DNA of 50,240 nt, taken from positions 1-50,240 of the forward strand of contig JAGWTP010000014.1 of the NCBI GenBank assembly GCA_028868895.1, read 5' to 3'. The position numbers and the translations under genes are program-made. Each line of letters starts with the position of its first letter. The first letter of the stretch is position 1. The notes under the pieces are model-generated. The model saw only the letters and a list, made by a program, of their open reading frames with translations, was not told the DNA's origin and searched no databases. This document shows, piece after piece, positions 16,104 to 24,888 of the stretch. Source of the DNA: Burkholderiales bacterium. GTDB lineage: Bacteria; Pseudomonadota; Gammaproteobacteria; Burkholderiales; Burkholderiaceae_C.

Positions 16104-16940
16104 ATGCGGCCCCGCGGTTCGAGGCCGCAGCCCCCACCCAGCCAGGAGCCGAACATCGCCCCGTCGCCCGTGCCCACCGATCTGCTGCGCGTCGACGGCG
16201 TGACCGTGCGCTTCGGCGGCATCACGGCGCTCGACAAGGTGTCGTTCGCGGTCGCGGCGGGCCACATCGTCGGCCTGATCGGGCCCAACGGTGCCGGCAA
16301 GACCACGCTGTTCAACTGCCTGTCGAGGCTGTACGCGTTCAACGAGGGCGCCATCACCTTCGAAGGCCGGCCGCTGGTGGCCACCCCGGCGCACGGCATC
16401 GCCGCGCTCGGCATCGGCCGCACGTTCCAGAACCTGGCGCTGTTTCGCACGATGACGGTCTGGCAGAACATCCTGCTCGGCGGCCATTGCCGCGCGCGCA
16501 GCGGCTTTTTCGCGAACGCGCTGCGGTTGCCGCGGGTGCGGCGCGAAGAGCAGGCGCTGCAATCCCATGCCGAGCAGTTGGTCGAATTGCTCGACCTGCG
16601 CAGCGTGGCGCAGACCCGCGTGATGGACCTGCCGTTCGGCACCCAGAAACGCGTCGAACTCGGCCGCGCGCTGGCCAGCCGACCGAAGCTGCTGCTGCTC
16701 GACGAGCCGGCCGGCGGGCTCAACCACGAAGAGGTCGGCACGCTGATGGCGCTGCTGCGCGAGGTGCGCGCGCGCCTGAAGCTGACGATGCTGCTGGTCG
16801 AGCACCACATGAACCTGGTGATGCGGGTGTCGGACCAGGTGGTCGCACTCGACTTCGGCCGCGTCATCGCCGACGGCACGCCCGCGCAAGTGCAGGCCAA
16901 CCCCGAGGTGATCCGCGCCTACCTGGGAGCCGACAGCTGA
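16104..16940 (+). CDS. livG: HAAT-type ABC transporter ATP-binding protein, LivG-like (system 1)
   Basis: This 278-residue ABC ATPase has Walker [10 protein letters not shown] near residue 63, the Q-loop in [10 protein letters not shown], a degenerate LivG-type signature [14 protein letters not shown], Walker [12 protein letters not shown] and the switch His in [10 protein letters not shown]. The [10 protein letters not shown] and AGGLNHEE blocks are characteristic of LivG-type subunits. It energises uptake by the permeases livH and livM that follow. The ATG at 16104 adds about 25 Pro-rich residues before the domain. A GTG at 16170 is an alternative, and an AGGAG at 16143-16147 lies between them, so the start is uncertain. 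The stop overlaps the livF ATG by one base. Confidence 0.88.
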   Translation: MRPRGSRPQPPPSQEPNIAPSPVPTDLLRVDGVTVRFGGITALDKVSFAVAAGHIVGLIGPNGAGKTTLFNCLSRLYAFNEGAITFEGRPLVATPAHGIAALGIGRTFQNLALFRTMTVWQNILLGGHCRARSGFFANALRLPRVRREEQALQSHAEQLVELLDLRSVAQTRVMDLPFGTQKRVELGRALASRPKLLLLDEPAGGLNHEEVGTLMALLREVRARLKLTMLLVEHHMNLVMRVSDQVVALDFGRVIADGTPAQVQANPEVIRAYLGADS

Positions 16941-17653
16941 TGGCCCACGTGCTCGAAGTGCGCGGCCTGCAGGCCCGGTACGGCGCGACCCAGGTGCTGC
17001 ACGGCATCGACTTCGCGGTCGAGGAGGGCGGCATCACGACCATCCTGGGCGCCAACGGGGCCGGCAAGACCACGCTGCTGCGCGCGGTCTGCGGCATGGT
17101 CAAGACGCAGGGGGAGATCCGCTTCGACGGCACGCGCATCGAGGGCCGCGCCACCGAAAGCATCGTACGCCTGGGCGTGGCCCACGTGCCGGACGGGCGT
17201 GGCACCTTCGTCAACCTGAGTGTCGAGGAGAACCTGCGCCTGGGCGCCTGCACGCGCCATGACAAGGCCGAGGTGGCGCTCGATTTCGAGCGCATGTACG
17301 GCCACTTCCCGCGCCTGAAGGAGCGCCGCCGCCAGCAGGCCGGCACCTTGTCGGGCGGCGAGCAGCAGATGCTCGCGGTATCGCGCGCGCTGATGCTGCG
17401 CCCGCGCCTGCTGCTGCTCGACGAGCCTTCGTTCGGGCTGGCGCCGATCATCGTGCAGGAGCTGTTCGAGATCTTCCGCGTCATCAACCAGCGCGACCGC
17501 GTCAGCATGCTGCTGGTCGAGCAGAACGCATCGCTCGCGCTCAAGCTCGCCGACCACGCCTACCTGCTCGAGACCGGCCGCGTGGTCGTCTCCGGCAGCG
17601 CCGAGGCGATCCGCAGCGACGAGGCCGTGCGGCGCTCGTACCTCGGCTACTGA
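16940..17653 (+). CDS. livF: HAAT-type ABC transporter ATP-binding protein, LivF-like (system 1)
   Basis: This 237-residue ABC ATPase has Walker [10 protein letters not shown], the LivF-specific [17 protein letters not shown] block, signature [15 protein letters not shown], Walker [12 protein letters not shown] and the switch His position replaced by Gln in VEQNASLAL, as is usual for LivF. It is the second ATPase of the importer at 16.1-20.9 kb. Its start is coupled to livG through TGATG, and 23 bp separate it from livH. Confidence 0.92.
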   Translation: MAHVLEVRGLQARYGATQVLHGIDFAVEEGGITTILGANGAGKTTLLRAVCGMVKTQGEIRFDGTRIEGRATESIVRLGVAHVPDGRGTFVNLSVEENLRLGACTRHDKAEVALDFERMYGHFPRLKERRRQQAGTLSGGEQQMLAVSRALMLRPRLLLLDEPSFGLAPIIVQELFEIFRVINQRDRVSMLLVEQNASLALKLADHAYLLETGRVVVSGSAEAIRSDEAVRRSYLGY

Positions 17654-17676
17654 CACGCGAACCGGGCCGCCCCGCG

Positions 17677-18546
17677 ATGAACCTGCTGCTCCATCAAGTG
17701 CTGTCGGGCCTGGCCACCGGCGGCATCTACGCCAGCGTGGCGCTGGCGCTGGTGATGATCTACCAGGCCACCCACCTGGTGAACTTCGCGCAGGGCGAAC
17801 TGGCGATGTTCTCGACCTACATCGCCTGGAGCCTGATCCAGGCCGGCATGCCGTACTGGGCCGCGTTCTTCATCACCGTCGGGCTGGCGTTCGTGCTCGG
17901 CGTGGTGATCGAGCGCGTGATCGTGCAGCCGGTCGAGAACGCGCCGATCCTGTCGGTGGTGATCGTCTTCATCGGCCTGCTGGTGATCTTCAACAGCCTG
18001 GCGGGCTGGATCTTCAGCTACACGATCAAGCCGTTCCCGAGCCCGTTCCCGCAGGCGCCGCTGTTCGGCAACTCGTACGTCTCGTCGCAGGAACTCGGCT
18101 CGATCGGCATCACGCTGGTGGTGCTGGCGCTGGTGTACGGGTTTTTCCGCTACACGCCGCTCGGGCTGGCGATGCGCGCGGCGGCGCAGAACCCGGTGTC
18201 GAGCCGGCTGGTGGGCATCCGCGTGGGCTGGATGCTGGCGCTGGGCTGGGGCCTGGCGTCGGCGATCGGCGCGATCGCCGGGATGATGGTCGCGCCCACG
18301 GTGTTCCTGGAGCCCAACATGATGTCGGGCATCCTGCTGTACGCGTTTGCCGCGGCGCTGCTGGGCGGCATCGACAGCCCCGGCGGCGCGGTGCTCGGCG
18401 GCTTCATCGTCGGGGTGCTCGAGAACGTGATCGGCGCGTTCCTCGGCACCGAGCTCAAGCTCACGTTCGCGCTGGTGCTGATCGTCGGCGTGCTGGTGAT
18501 CCGGCCGTCGGGCTTGTTCGGCAAGGTCCACGTCACCCGGGTCTGA
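17677..18546 (+). CDS. livH: HAAT-type ABC transporter permease, LivH-like (system 1)
   Basis: This 289-residue inner-membrane protein has about eight hydrophobic helices. It opens with the LivH motif LLHQVLSGLATGGIYASVAL, followed by VNFAQGELAMFS. The coupling-helix region GLAMRAAAQNP-x-SSRLVGI contacts the ATPases, and LLGGIDSPGGAVLGG-x-I closes the family pattern. It forms the translocation path with LivM. Three bases separate it from livM. Confidence 0.92.
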   Translation: MNLLLHQVLSGLATGGIYASVALALVMIYQATHLVNFAQGELAMFSTYIAWSLIQAGMPYWAAFFITVGLAFVLGVVIERVIVQPVENAPILSVVIVFIGLLVIFNSLAGWIFSYTIKPFPSPFPQAPLFGNSYVSSQELGSIGITLVVLALVYGFFRYTPLGLAMRAAAQNPVSSRLVGIRVGWMLALGWGLASAIGAIAGMMVAPTVFLEPNMMSGILLYAFAAALLGGIDSPGGAVLGGFIVGVLENVIGAFLGTELKLTFALVLIVGVLVIRPSGLFGKVHVTRV

Positions 18547-18549
18547 GCG

Positions 18550-19554
18550 ATGACCACCTCGAACACGCCTTCTGCCGCGCCACGCGCGCCTGCCGCATCG
18601 CGCCGCGGCCAGTGGCTCGGCCTGGCGCTGCTGCTGGTGGGCGCCTGCGTGCTGCCGTTCGTGGTCAGCAACTACCGGGTGTTCCAGTTCACGCTGGCGC
18701 TGGTCTATGCGATCGCGCTGCTCGGGCTGAACATGCTGACCGGCTACAACGGCCAGATCTCGCTCGGCCACGGCGCGTTCTATGCCATCGGCGCCTACGT
18801 GGCGGCGATCCTGATGGACAAGTTCGGCGTGCCGTACTGGGCCACGGTCCCGGTGGCCGGCGCGGTCTGCCTGGTGGCGGGCTTCCTGTTCGGTCTGCCG
18901 GCGCTGCGCCTCGAAGGGCTGTACCTGGCGCTGGCCACGTTCGCGCTCGGCGTGGCGATGCCGCAGCTGCTCAAGTACAAGGGCTTCGAGCACTGGACCG
19001 GCGGCGTGCAGGGCATCGTCATCAACAAGCCCGACGCGCCGGCGTGGTCGGGGCTGTCGCAGGACCGCTGGCTCTATTTCGTCGTGCTGGCGTGCCTGGT
19101 GGTGCTGTTCGTGATCGGCTGGAACCTGCTGCGCGGCCGGATGGGCCGGGCGATGATCGCGATCCGCGACCAACCGATCGCCGCCACCGCGATGGGCGTG
19201 AACACCGCGATGGTCAAGTCGATGACCTTCGGCGTTTCGGCCATGTACACCGGAATCGCCGGCGCGCTCGGCGCGATCGTGATCCAGTTCGTCGCCCCCG
19301 ATTCGTTCAGCATCTTCCTGTCGATCACGCTGGTGGTGGGGGTGGTGATCGGCGGGCTGGCATCGATCCCGGGGGCGATCTACGGGGCGGTGTTCATCCA
19401 GTTCATCCCGAACCTGGCCGACGACATCTCCAAGGCCGCGCCGTGGGCGATCTACGGCACCTTCCTGATCCTGTTCATGTACGTGATGCCCACCGGTGTG
19501 GCAGGGTTCATCCGGATCGCGATCGGTCGGCTGCAGCGCTGGCGCGGCCGTTGA
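18550..19554 (+). CDS. livM: HAAT-type ABC transporter permease, LivM-like (system 1)
   Basis: This 334-residue inner-membrane permease has a polar ~20-residue N-terminus followed by about ten hydrophobic helices. It carries LivM landmarks: LNMLTGYNGQISLGHGAFYAIG, GLPALRLEGLYLALATFA, the coupling segment RGRMGRAMIAIRDQPIAA and the GGLASIPGAIYGA loop. It pairs with LivH. The gap to the binding-protein gene (74 bp) holds a small hairpin. Confidence 0.92.
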   Translation: MTTSNTPSAAPRAPAASRRGQWLGLALLLVGACVLPFVVSNYRVFQFTLALVYAIALLGLNMLTGYNGQISLGHGAFYAIGAYVAAILMDKFGVPYWATVPVAGAVCLVAGFLFGLPALRLEGLYLALATFALGVAMPQLLKYKGFEHWTGGVQGIVINKPDAPAWSGLSQDRWLYFVVLACLVVLFVIGWNLLRGRMGRAMIAIRDQPIAATAMGVNTAMVKSMTFGVSAMYTGIAGALGAIVIQFVAPDSFSIFLSITLVVGVVIGGLASIPGAIYGAVFIQFIPNLADDISKAAPWAIYGTFLILFMYVMPTGVAGFIRIAIGRLQRWRGR

Positions 19555-19576
19555 AGGTATTCGTCCTGGCCCGCAA

Positions 19577-19593
19577 CGCGGCGTGCAGCCGCG
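19577..19593 (+). other. Small hairpin between livM and the binding-protein gene
   Basis: CGCGGC (19577-19582) pairs with GCCGCG (19588-19593) around GTGCA, upstream of the AAGGAG ribosome binding site of the next gene. It may protect or partly separate the highly expressed binding-protein message; inferred from position. Confidence 0.35.
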
Positions 19594-19628
19594 CCGGATT
19601 GTGTTGTTGACATCGAAGGAGAGACTCC

Positions 19629-20858
19629 ATGACTTTCAATTCCACCCGTCGCGCCACCGTACTGGCCGCGTCGCTCGCCGTGGCCCTGGCCATGGCGGCG
19701 GCGCCAGCCTTGGCGCAGAAGAAGTACGGCCCCGGCGTCACCGACACCGAGATCAAGCTCGGCCAGACCATGCCCTACAGCGGCCCGGCCTCGGCCTACG
19801 GCACGATCGGCAAGGCCGAGCAGGCCTACTTCAAGATGATCAACGACAACGGCGGCATCAACGGCCGCAAGATCGACCTGATCAGCCTCGACGACGGCTA
19901 CAGCCCGCCCAAGGCGGTCGAGCAGGTGCGCAAGCTGGTCGAGCAGGATCAGGTATTGGCGTTGTTCCAGACCCTGGGCACGCCGAGTAACTCGGCGATC
20001 CAGAAATACGTGAACAGCAAAGGCGTGCCGCACCTGCTGCTGGCCACCGGCGCGACCAAGTGGGACGACCCGAAGAATTTCCCGTGGACGCTGGGCTTCA
20101 ACCTGAGCTACCAGGCCGAAGGCCAGATCTACGCCAAGTACCTGATAAAGAACAAGCCGAACGCGAAAGTCGCGATCCTGTACCAGAACGACGACTTCGG
20201 CAAAGACCTGCTCAAGGGCGTGAAGGACGGCCTGGGCGCGGCCCACGCGAAGATGATCGTCGCCGAAGCCTCGTACGAGGTGAGCGACCCCACGGTCGAC
20301 TCGCAGATCCTCACGCTGCAGGGTTCGGGCGCCGACACCTTCATCAATATCGCGACGCCGAAGTTCTCGGCCCAGGCGATCCGCAAGGCCTACGACTCGG
20401 GCTGGAAGCCGCTGCAGATCGTCAACAACGTCGGGGCCTCGGTCGGCTCGGTGCTCGTGCCGGCGGGGCTCGACAAATCGGTCGGCCTGATCACGCTGCA
20501 GTACTACAAGGACCCGAACGACCCGCAGTGGAAGGACGACCCGGCCATGCTCGAGTGGCGCGCCTTCATGGGCCGCTACTACACCCAGGGCGACCCGAAG
20601 GACGCGTCCAACCTCTACGCCTACCTGGCGGCGCAGACGATGGTGCAGATCCTCAAGCAGTGCGGCAACGACCTGACGCGCGAGAACCTGATGCGCCAGG
20701 CCACCCACATCAAGAACCTGAAGCTGCCGCTGCTGCTGCCGGGCATGGCAATGAACAACAGCCCGACCGACTACGCGCTGTTCCACCAGGGCCAGCTCTC
20801 CAGGTTCACCGGGACGCAGTGGCAACTCTTCGGCAACCTGCTCAGCACCGCCGACTGA
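19629..20858 (+). CDS. ABC transporter substrate-binding protein, Peripla_BP_6 type (system 1)
   Basis: This 409-residue protein has a Sec signal peptide (~1-29, cleavage after ALAQ-like A-x-A). The mature protein is a LivK/LivJ-like two-lobe binding fold beginning GVTDTEIKLGQTMPYSGPASAYG. It contains NDNGGINGRKIDLI (a strong family hallmark) and VAILYQNDDFGKDLLKGVKDGL. It captures the solute in the periplasm and delivers it to LivHM. Family members bind branched-chain amino acids, amides, urea or aromatic acids. The adjacent acyl-CoA ligases favour a carboxylic acid, but that is inference. The ATG has AAGGAG at good spacing. Confidence 0.92.
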   Translation: MTFNSTRRATVLAASLAVALAMAAAPALAQKKYGPGVTDTEIKLGQTMPYSGPASAYGTIGKAEQAYFKMINDNGGINGRKIDLISLDDGYSPPKAVEQVRKLVEQDQVLALFQTLGTPSNSAIQKYVNSKGVPHLLLATGATKWDDPKNFPWTLGFNLSYQAEGQIYAKYLIKNKPNAKVAILYQNDDFGKDLLKGVKDGLGAAHAKMIVAEASYEVSDPTVDSQILTLQGSGADTFINIATPKFSAQAIRKAYDSGWKPLQIVNNVGASVGSVLVPAGLDKSVGLITLQYYKDPNDPQWKDDPAMLEWRAFMGRYYTQGDPKDASNLYAYLAAQTMVQILKQCGNDLTRENLMRQATHIKNLKLPLLLPGMAMNNSPTDYALFHQGQLSRFTGTQWQLFGNLLSTAD

Positions 20859-20895
20859 CGCCGCACGCCGGCGCCGCGCTGCCGCGGCTCCAGCC

Positions 20896-22599
20896 TCAAG
20901 CCGGGTCGGCGCGAGCCGACTCCCGCGCCTGCAGCTCGCGCCACTGCACCTTGCCGGACCCCGACTTCGGCAGCGCGTCCACGAACTCGACGATGCGCGG
21001 GCTCTTGTAGACCGCCATCTGGCCGTGCGCCCAGTCAATGAGCTGCTGCTCGCTGACGCTGCCGCGGTGGCTTTCCTTCAGCACCACCAGCGCCTTCACG
21101 GTTTCGCCGCGGCGGGCGTCGCGCGCGCCGATCACGCAGGCCTCGAGAATCGCCGGGTGGTGGTACAGCAGCGCCTCGACCTCGGCTGGCCAGACCTTGT
21201 AGCCTGACGCGTTGATCATCCGCTTGAGCCGATCGACCATGAAGAAGTAGCCGTCGGCGTCGATCCGCGCCAGGTCGCCGGTGCGCAGAAAGCGCTTGCC
21301 GTCGCGCTCGATGAAGGCCGCGTCGGTGGCCGCCGCGTCGTTCCAGTAGCCGCGCATCACCTGCGGCGCGTGCACGATGATCTCGCCGGCCTCGCCCTGC
21401 GCAAGTTCTTCGAGCGTGAGCGGGTCGACGATGCGCGCATCGACATCGAACACCGGAATCCCCAGGCACTGCGGCTTCGGCCGGTGCATCGGGTTGATGT
21501 GGGTGGCGGCCATGGTTTCGCTCATGCCGTAGCCTTCGATGAAGTGCTGGCCGGTGAGCGCGTGCAGCCGGTGCGCCACCGCTTCGGGCATCGCGGCGCC
21601 GCCGCCGCGCACCACGCGCAGGCTGCTCAGGTCGTGCTCGCCCAGTTGCGGGTTCGACAGAAAGTCGACCAGCATCGCCGTGATCGCCTGCCAGGTGTCG
21701 ACGCGGTAGCGCTGCACGCACGCCGCCGCGGCGTCGCGGTCCCAGCGCGGCAGCAGCACGAGGGTGGCACCGGCGTACAACGGGCCGCACATGCTGCCGA
21801 CCAGACCGGTGACATGGAACAGCGGCAGCACCGACAGGTAGACCGCGTCCTGCGTGCGCTGGAACCACTGCACGCCGCCGACCAGCGTGCTCATCAGGCT
21901 GCGGTGCGTGTGCATGCAGCCCTTGGGCTGGCCGGTGGTGCCGGAGGTGTAGGGCATCACGCACAGGTCGGCCGGACCTTGCGTGAGCGGGCCGGGCGGC
22001 AGCGCGCGCGCGACCATGTCGGCCCATGCCGTGAGGCCGGGGCCCTCGATGTGGCGGCGCCGCTCGACGATGAAGTTCGGCACCCGCAGATCGGTCGGGC
22101 GGCGCAGGAAGTCGCTGTAGGTGGCGACGATCACGTGCCGAAGGCAGCCGCCGCGGTCGTCGGCGGTGCCGATCAGCGGCCGCACTTCGTCGAACAGGTC
22201 CTGCGGCACGAAGGCGACGGTCGCGCCGCTGTCGCGCACGCAGTGGCGCAACTCTTCGGTGCGGTTCATCGGGTTGACCGGCACGACGACTGCATTGGCG
22301 CGCAGGATGCCGTGGAACGCGAGGATCCACTGCGGGCTGTTCTGCAGGTAGAGCAGCACGCGGTCGCCGGCCTGCACCCCGCAATCGTGTTGCAGGAACC
22401 CGGCGATGCGCTCGGCCTCTTCGAGGAACGCGCGGAACGTGATGGGCGTGTCGTAGAAGACGATGAAGGGTTTGTCGGGGAAGCGCGCCGCCGAGACCTC
22501 GACGTTGTGGAACACATTGGTTTCGGGCACGCTGAGGTGCCGCGGCAGTGCGGGCGGCCAGTGCGGCGTGTGAAGGTCGCCGCGTGGGGCGGCGCGCAT
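20896..22599 (-). CDS. Fatty-acid/acyl-CoA ligase (AMP-binding, ANL superfamily)
   Basis: This 567-residue adenylate-forming ligase contains P-loop YTSGTTGQPKGCMHTH near residue 190, EGYGMSETMAATH near 330, TGDLARIDADGYFFMVDR, the KRMINASGYKVWP hinge and the C-terminal catalytic Lys in SGSGKVQWREL. It would form acyl-CoA from a medium or long carboxylic acid. It is convergent with the binding-protein gene of importer 1 (37-bp gap). The ATG at 22599 has GAGGAA about 7 bases upstream and is preferred. An ATG at 22617 would add six residues but lacks a ribosome binding site. It diverges from psd. Confidence 0.88.
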   Translation of the reverse strand: MRAAPRGDLHTPHWPPALPRHLSVPETNVFHNVEVSAARFPDKPFIVFYDTPITFRAFLEEAERIAGFLQHDCGVQAGDRVLLYLQNSPQWILAFHGILRANAVVVPVNPMNRTEELRHCVRDSGATVAFVPQDLFDEVRPLIGTADDRGGCLRHVIVATYSDFLRRPTDLRVPNFIVERRRHIEGPGLTAWADMVARALPPGPLTQGPADLCVMPYTSGTTGQPKGCMHTHRSLMSTLVGGVQWFQRTQDAVYLSVLPLFHVTGLVGSMCGPLYAGATLVLLPRWDRDAAAACVQRYRVDTWQAITAMLVDFLSNPQLGEHDLSSLRVVRGGGAAMPEAVAHRLHALTGQHFIEGYGMSETMAATHINPMHRPKPQCLGIPVFDVDARIVDPLTLEELAQGEAGEIIVHAPQVMRGYWNDAAATDAAFIERDGKRFLRTGDLARIDADGYFFMVDRLKRMINASGYKVWPAEVEALLYHHPAILEACVIGARDARRGETVKALVVLKESHRGSVSEQQLIDWAHGQMAVYKSPRIVEFVDALPKSGSGKVQWRELQARESARADPA

Positions 22600-22693
22600 C
22601 GGGGGTTCCTCGTCCATGCGGGTCACTGTAGTGCAGCGCGCGCAGGGGCCCCGTCGATACAATCCCGCGCTCCGCCAGCCCTTGACCCACGCC

Positions 22694-23545
22694 GTGTCCG
22701 ACCGCCTCAAAGTGCTCCCGCAATACCTGCTGCCGAAGCGCGCGATCACGGCCTACGCAGGGTGGCGGGCGTCACGGCAATGGGGTGCGCGCACGACGAA
22801 GCTGATCGGCCGCTTCGTTGCGCAATACGGCGTCGACATGAGCGAGGCGGCGAACCCGGACATCGCCACCTACAAGAGCTTCAACGACTTCTTCACCCGC
22901 GCGCTGAAGCCCGACGCGCGGCCGATCGCGCGGGCCGACCTGGTCTGCCCGGTGGATGGCGCGATCAGCCAGTTCGGTGCCATCGAGCGCGACCAGATCT
23001 TCCAGGCCAAGGGCCACCGCTACTCGACCACGACGCTGGTCGGCGGCGACGCCGCGCTCGCCGCGCAGTTCGAGAACGGCCACTTCGCCACGCTCTACCT
23101 GAGCCCGAAGGACTACCACCGCATCCACATGCCTTGCGACGGGCAGCTGCTGCGCATGATCCACGTGCCCGGCGACCTGTTCTCGGTCAATCCGCTGACG
23201 GCACGCGGCGTGCCGGGGCTGTTCGCGCGCAACGAGCGCGTGGTGTGCGTGTTCGAGTCGGTGCGCGGGCCGTTCGTGCTGACGCTGGTGGGCGCCACCA
23301 TCGTCGGCAGCATGGCCACGGTGTGGCACGGCGTCGTCAATCCACCGCGCGGTTCGGTGTTGCGCGAGTGGCGCTATGACGATCGCAACATCATGCTGAA
23401 GCAGGGCGAAGAGATGGGCCGCTTCCTGCTCGGCTCGACCGTGGTGTTGCTGTTCCCGAAGGCCGCACTGCGGTTCAACCCGGCCTGGACGCCGGGGCGC
23501 CCGATCCGGCTCGGCGAAGCGATGGCGGATTACGCCGTCGGCTGA
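22694..23545 (+). CDS. psd: Phosphatidylserine decarboxylase proenzyme
   Basis: This 283-residue proenzyme self-cleaves at the L-G-S-T motif (Ser248 in FLLGSTVVLLFP), giving a large beta chain and a short alpha chain with an N-terminal pyruvoyl group. The catalytic Asp is in CPVDGAISQFG, and the His in LSPKDYHRIHMPCDG is also present. It makes phosphatidylethanolamine at the inner membrane. The likely start is a GTG at 22694 (VSDRLKVLPQ); no ATG fits. A TACAAT at 22658-22663 could be its -10 element, without a clear -35. Its last 16 bases overlap the 3' end of the convergent DUF3037 gene. Confidence 0.93.
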   Translation: MSDRLKVLPQYLLPKRAITAYAGWRASRQWGARTTKLIGRFVAQYGVDMSEAANPDIATYKSFNDFFTRALKPDARPIARADLVCPVDGAISQFGAIERDQIFQAKGHRYSTTTLVGGDAALAAQFENGHFATLYLSPKDYHRIHMPCDGQLLRMIHVPGDLFSVNPLTARGVPGLFARNERVVCVFESVRGPFVLTLVGATIVGSMATVWHGVVNPPRGSVLREWRYDDRNIMLKQGEEMGRFLLGSTVVLLFPKAALRFNPAWTPGRPIRLGEAMADYAVG

Positions 23546-23967
23546 TCCGCCGGGTGCGGATCGGGTGGAGCGCTCGCCGCCGCCGGCCGCACCATCTTGC
23601 GCATCAGTTCTTCCAGCAACAACCCCGGCGCAACGCAGCGGCCGGTGTGCACCGGCGAGGTCTGGATGCTCGTGCTGCGCGGTGCCACCAGCCAGTGAAA
23701 GCGCTCGCGGGTCGACAGGCGGCCGAGCGCGCCGGCGGCGTCGCCGCCCGCGCAGATCAACGGAATGGCCGCGAGCGCGGCGCGGATTCCGGCGAGATCG
23801 GCGTTCGGGTCGAGCGCGAGCAGGCGGGATTCGTCGAGCTCGATCGCAGCCTGCAGCAGACTCTGCGCGGCGCACGACACGATCACGCCGGCGTTGACGA
23901 ACTCGCCGCGCTCGACGCGCGGCACGACCCGCACGATCGCGTAGTCATACGTGTGCAGATCGGGCAC
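23530..23967 (-). CDS. DUF3037 protein, partner of HipA-like kinase
   Basis: This 145-residue protein is a DUF3037 member. It begins with the diagnostic [24 protein letters not shown], continues with a helical middle (ALDPNADLAGIRAALAAI), and has the conserved GRLSTRERFHWLVAPRSTSIQTSPVHTG block near residue 85. Its biochemical role is unknown. In many bacteria the family is encoded directly next to a HipA-like kinase. Here its start overlaps the end of that gene by 23 bp, implying translational coupling. Its 3' end runs 16 bp into psd on the other strand. The Pro/Ala-rich last ~20 residues look unstructured. Confidence 0.82.
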   Translation of the reverse strand: MPDLHTYDYAIVRVVPRVERGEFVNAGVIVSCAAQSLLQAAIELDESRLLALDPNADLAGIRAALAAIPLICAGGDAAGALGRLSTRERFHWLVAPRSTSIQTSPVHTGRCVAPGLLLEELMRKMVRPAAASAPPDPHPADQPTA

Positions 23968-24757
23968 GGCGGGCCTCCTCGAAGAAGGCGCGCGGCGGCG
24001 CGAGCCGATGGGTCAGGTATTGCAGGTAGGCGTCGCGGTGCGCGGCCTTGCTGGCGAACGGGGCCTCGTCGTCGAGCCAGGTGTCGGGAATGAGCTCCAC
24101 GATGGCGGCCAGACGCTGCGGCGTGAGTTGCTGCGTCATCCAGGCATCGGCTGCATCGAGGCGGCTCGCGAAGGGCAGCAGCACATGGTCCTTGATCAGC
24201 GTGAACGGGCTCGTGCCGCGTGCGAGGAAGTCGCGCCAGTCGTGCTGAAAGTAGAGCGCGGCGCCGTGGTCGATCAGCCACAGCTTGCCGTGCCACACCA
24301 GCATGTTGGTATTGCGTGGCGTGCGGTCGAGGTTGGTCACGAAGGCGTCGAACCAGACGATGCGAGAGGCGAGGTCGGCGTCGGGTTGCAGCGCGAGCGG
24401 GTCGAAGGAGATGGAGCCGGGCAGGTAGTCGAGCGCGAGGTTCAGACCGCCGCGGCCGTGCACCCGATCGGCGCTGGCGCGGATCAGGTCCTGAATCTCG
24501 GGGTCGGGCTCGGTGCGGGCGAGTTCGGGGTTCAGTTCCACGAACACGATCTCGGGCACCGGCAGGCCGGCGGCGCGGGCGATTTCACCGGCCACCAGTT
24601 CGGCGATCAGCGCGCGCGGGCCCTGGCCGGCACCGCGGAACTTGCAGACGTACAGGCCGTCGTCGTCGGCTTCGATCACGGCCGGCAGCGAGCCGCCTTC
24701 GCGCAGCGGCGTGACGTAGCGGGTGGCGGTAACGGTGCGCAATTGCATTGGCCGCAT
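23945..24757 (-). CDS. HipA-like protein kinase
   Basis: This 270-residue protein has a HipA/PI3K-like kinase fold. It shows a candidate ATP-binding Lys (K39 in [12 protein letters not shown]), the [18 protein letters not shown] helix-strand, and the catalytic-loop region [18 protein letters not shown] with Asp and Asn. The [10 protein letters not shown] segment takes the place of the metal-binding DFG-type motif. It lacks the N-terminal subdomain of full HipA toxins (about 440 residues), so it is a short HipA-like kinase. The ATG at 24757 has AGGA six bases upstream; an ATG at 24748 is also possible. It is followed directly by DUF3037 and diverges from htpG. The target is unknown. Confidence 0.8.
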   Translation of the reverse strand: MRPMQLRTVTATRYVTPLREGGSLPAVIEADDDGLYVCKFRGAGQGPRALIAELVAGEIARAAGLPVPEIVFVELNPELARTEPDPEIQDLIRASADRVHGRGGLNLALDYLPGSISFDPLALQPDADLASRIVWFDAFVTNLDRTPRNTNMLVWHGKLWLIDHGAALYFQHDWRDFLARGTSPFTLIKDHVLLPFASRLDAADAWMTQQLTPQRLAAIVELIPDTWLDDEAPFASKAAHRDAYLQYLTHRLAPPRAFFEEARRARSAHV

Positions 24758-24808
24758 TTTGCGTCCTGGCGCCGCCAGGCTCGTCCAGTGCGGGGCAGGC
24801 AGGACATA

Positions 24809-24836
24809 TTGAAATCGAAGCACCTTGGCCCAAAAT
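24809..24836 (+). promoter_or_regulatory. Candidate sigma-32 (heat-shock) promoter of htpG
   Basis: TTGAAA (24809-24814), a 14-base spacer and CCCAAAAT (24829-24836) match the RpoH pattern (CTTGAAA, 11-16 bases, CCCCATnT) with few changes. The predicted start leaves a leader of about 45 bases before the htpG ATG. htpG is a classic RpoH-regulon gene, which supports the call. Confidence 0.6.
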
Positions 24837-24888
24837 CAGCGCTTGCGCGGCGGCGCGGTGCCGCCCCACAGCCCACACTCGAAGAACC

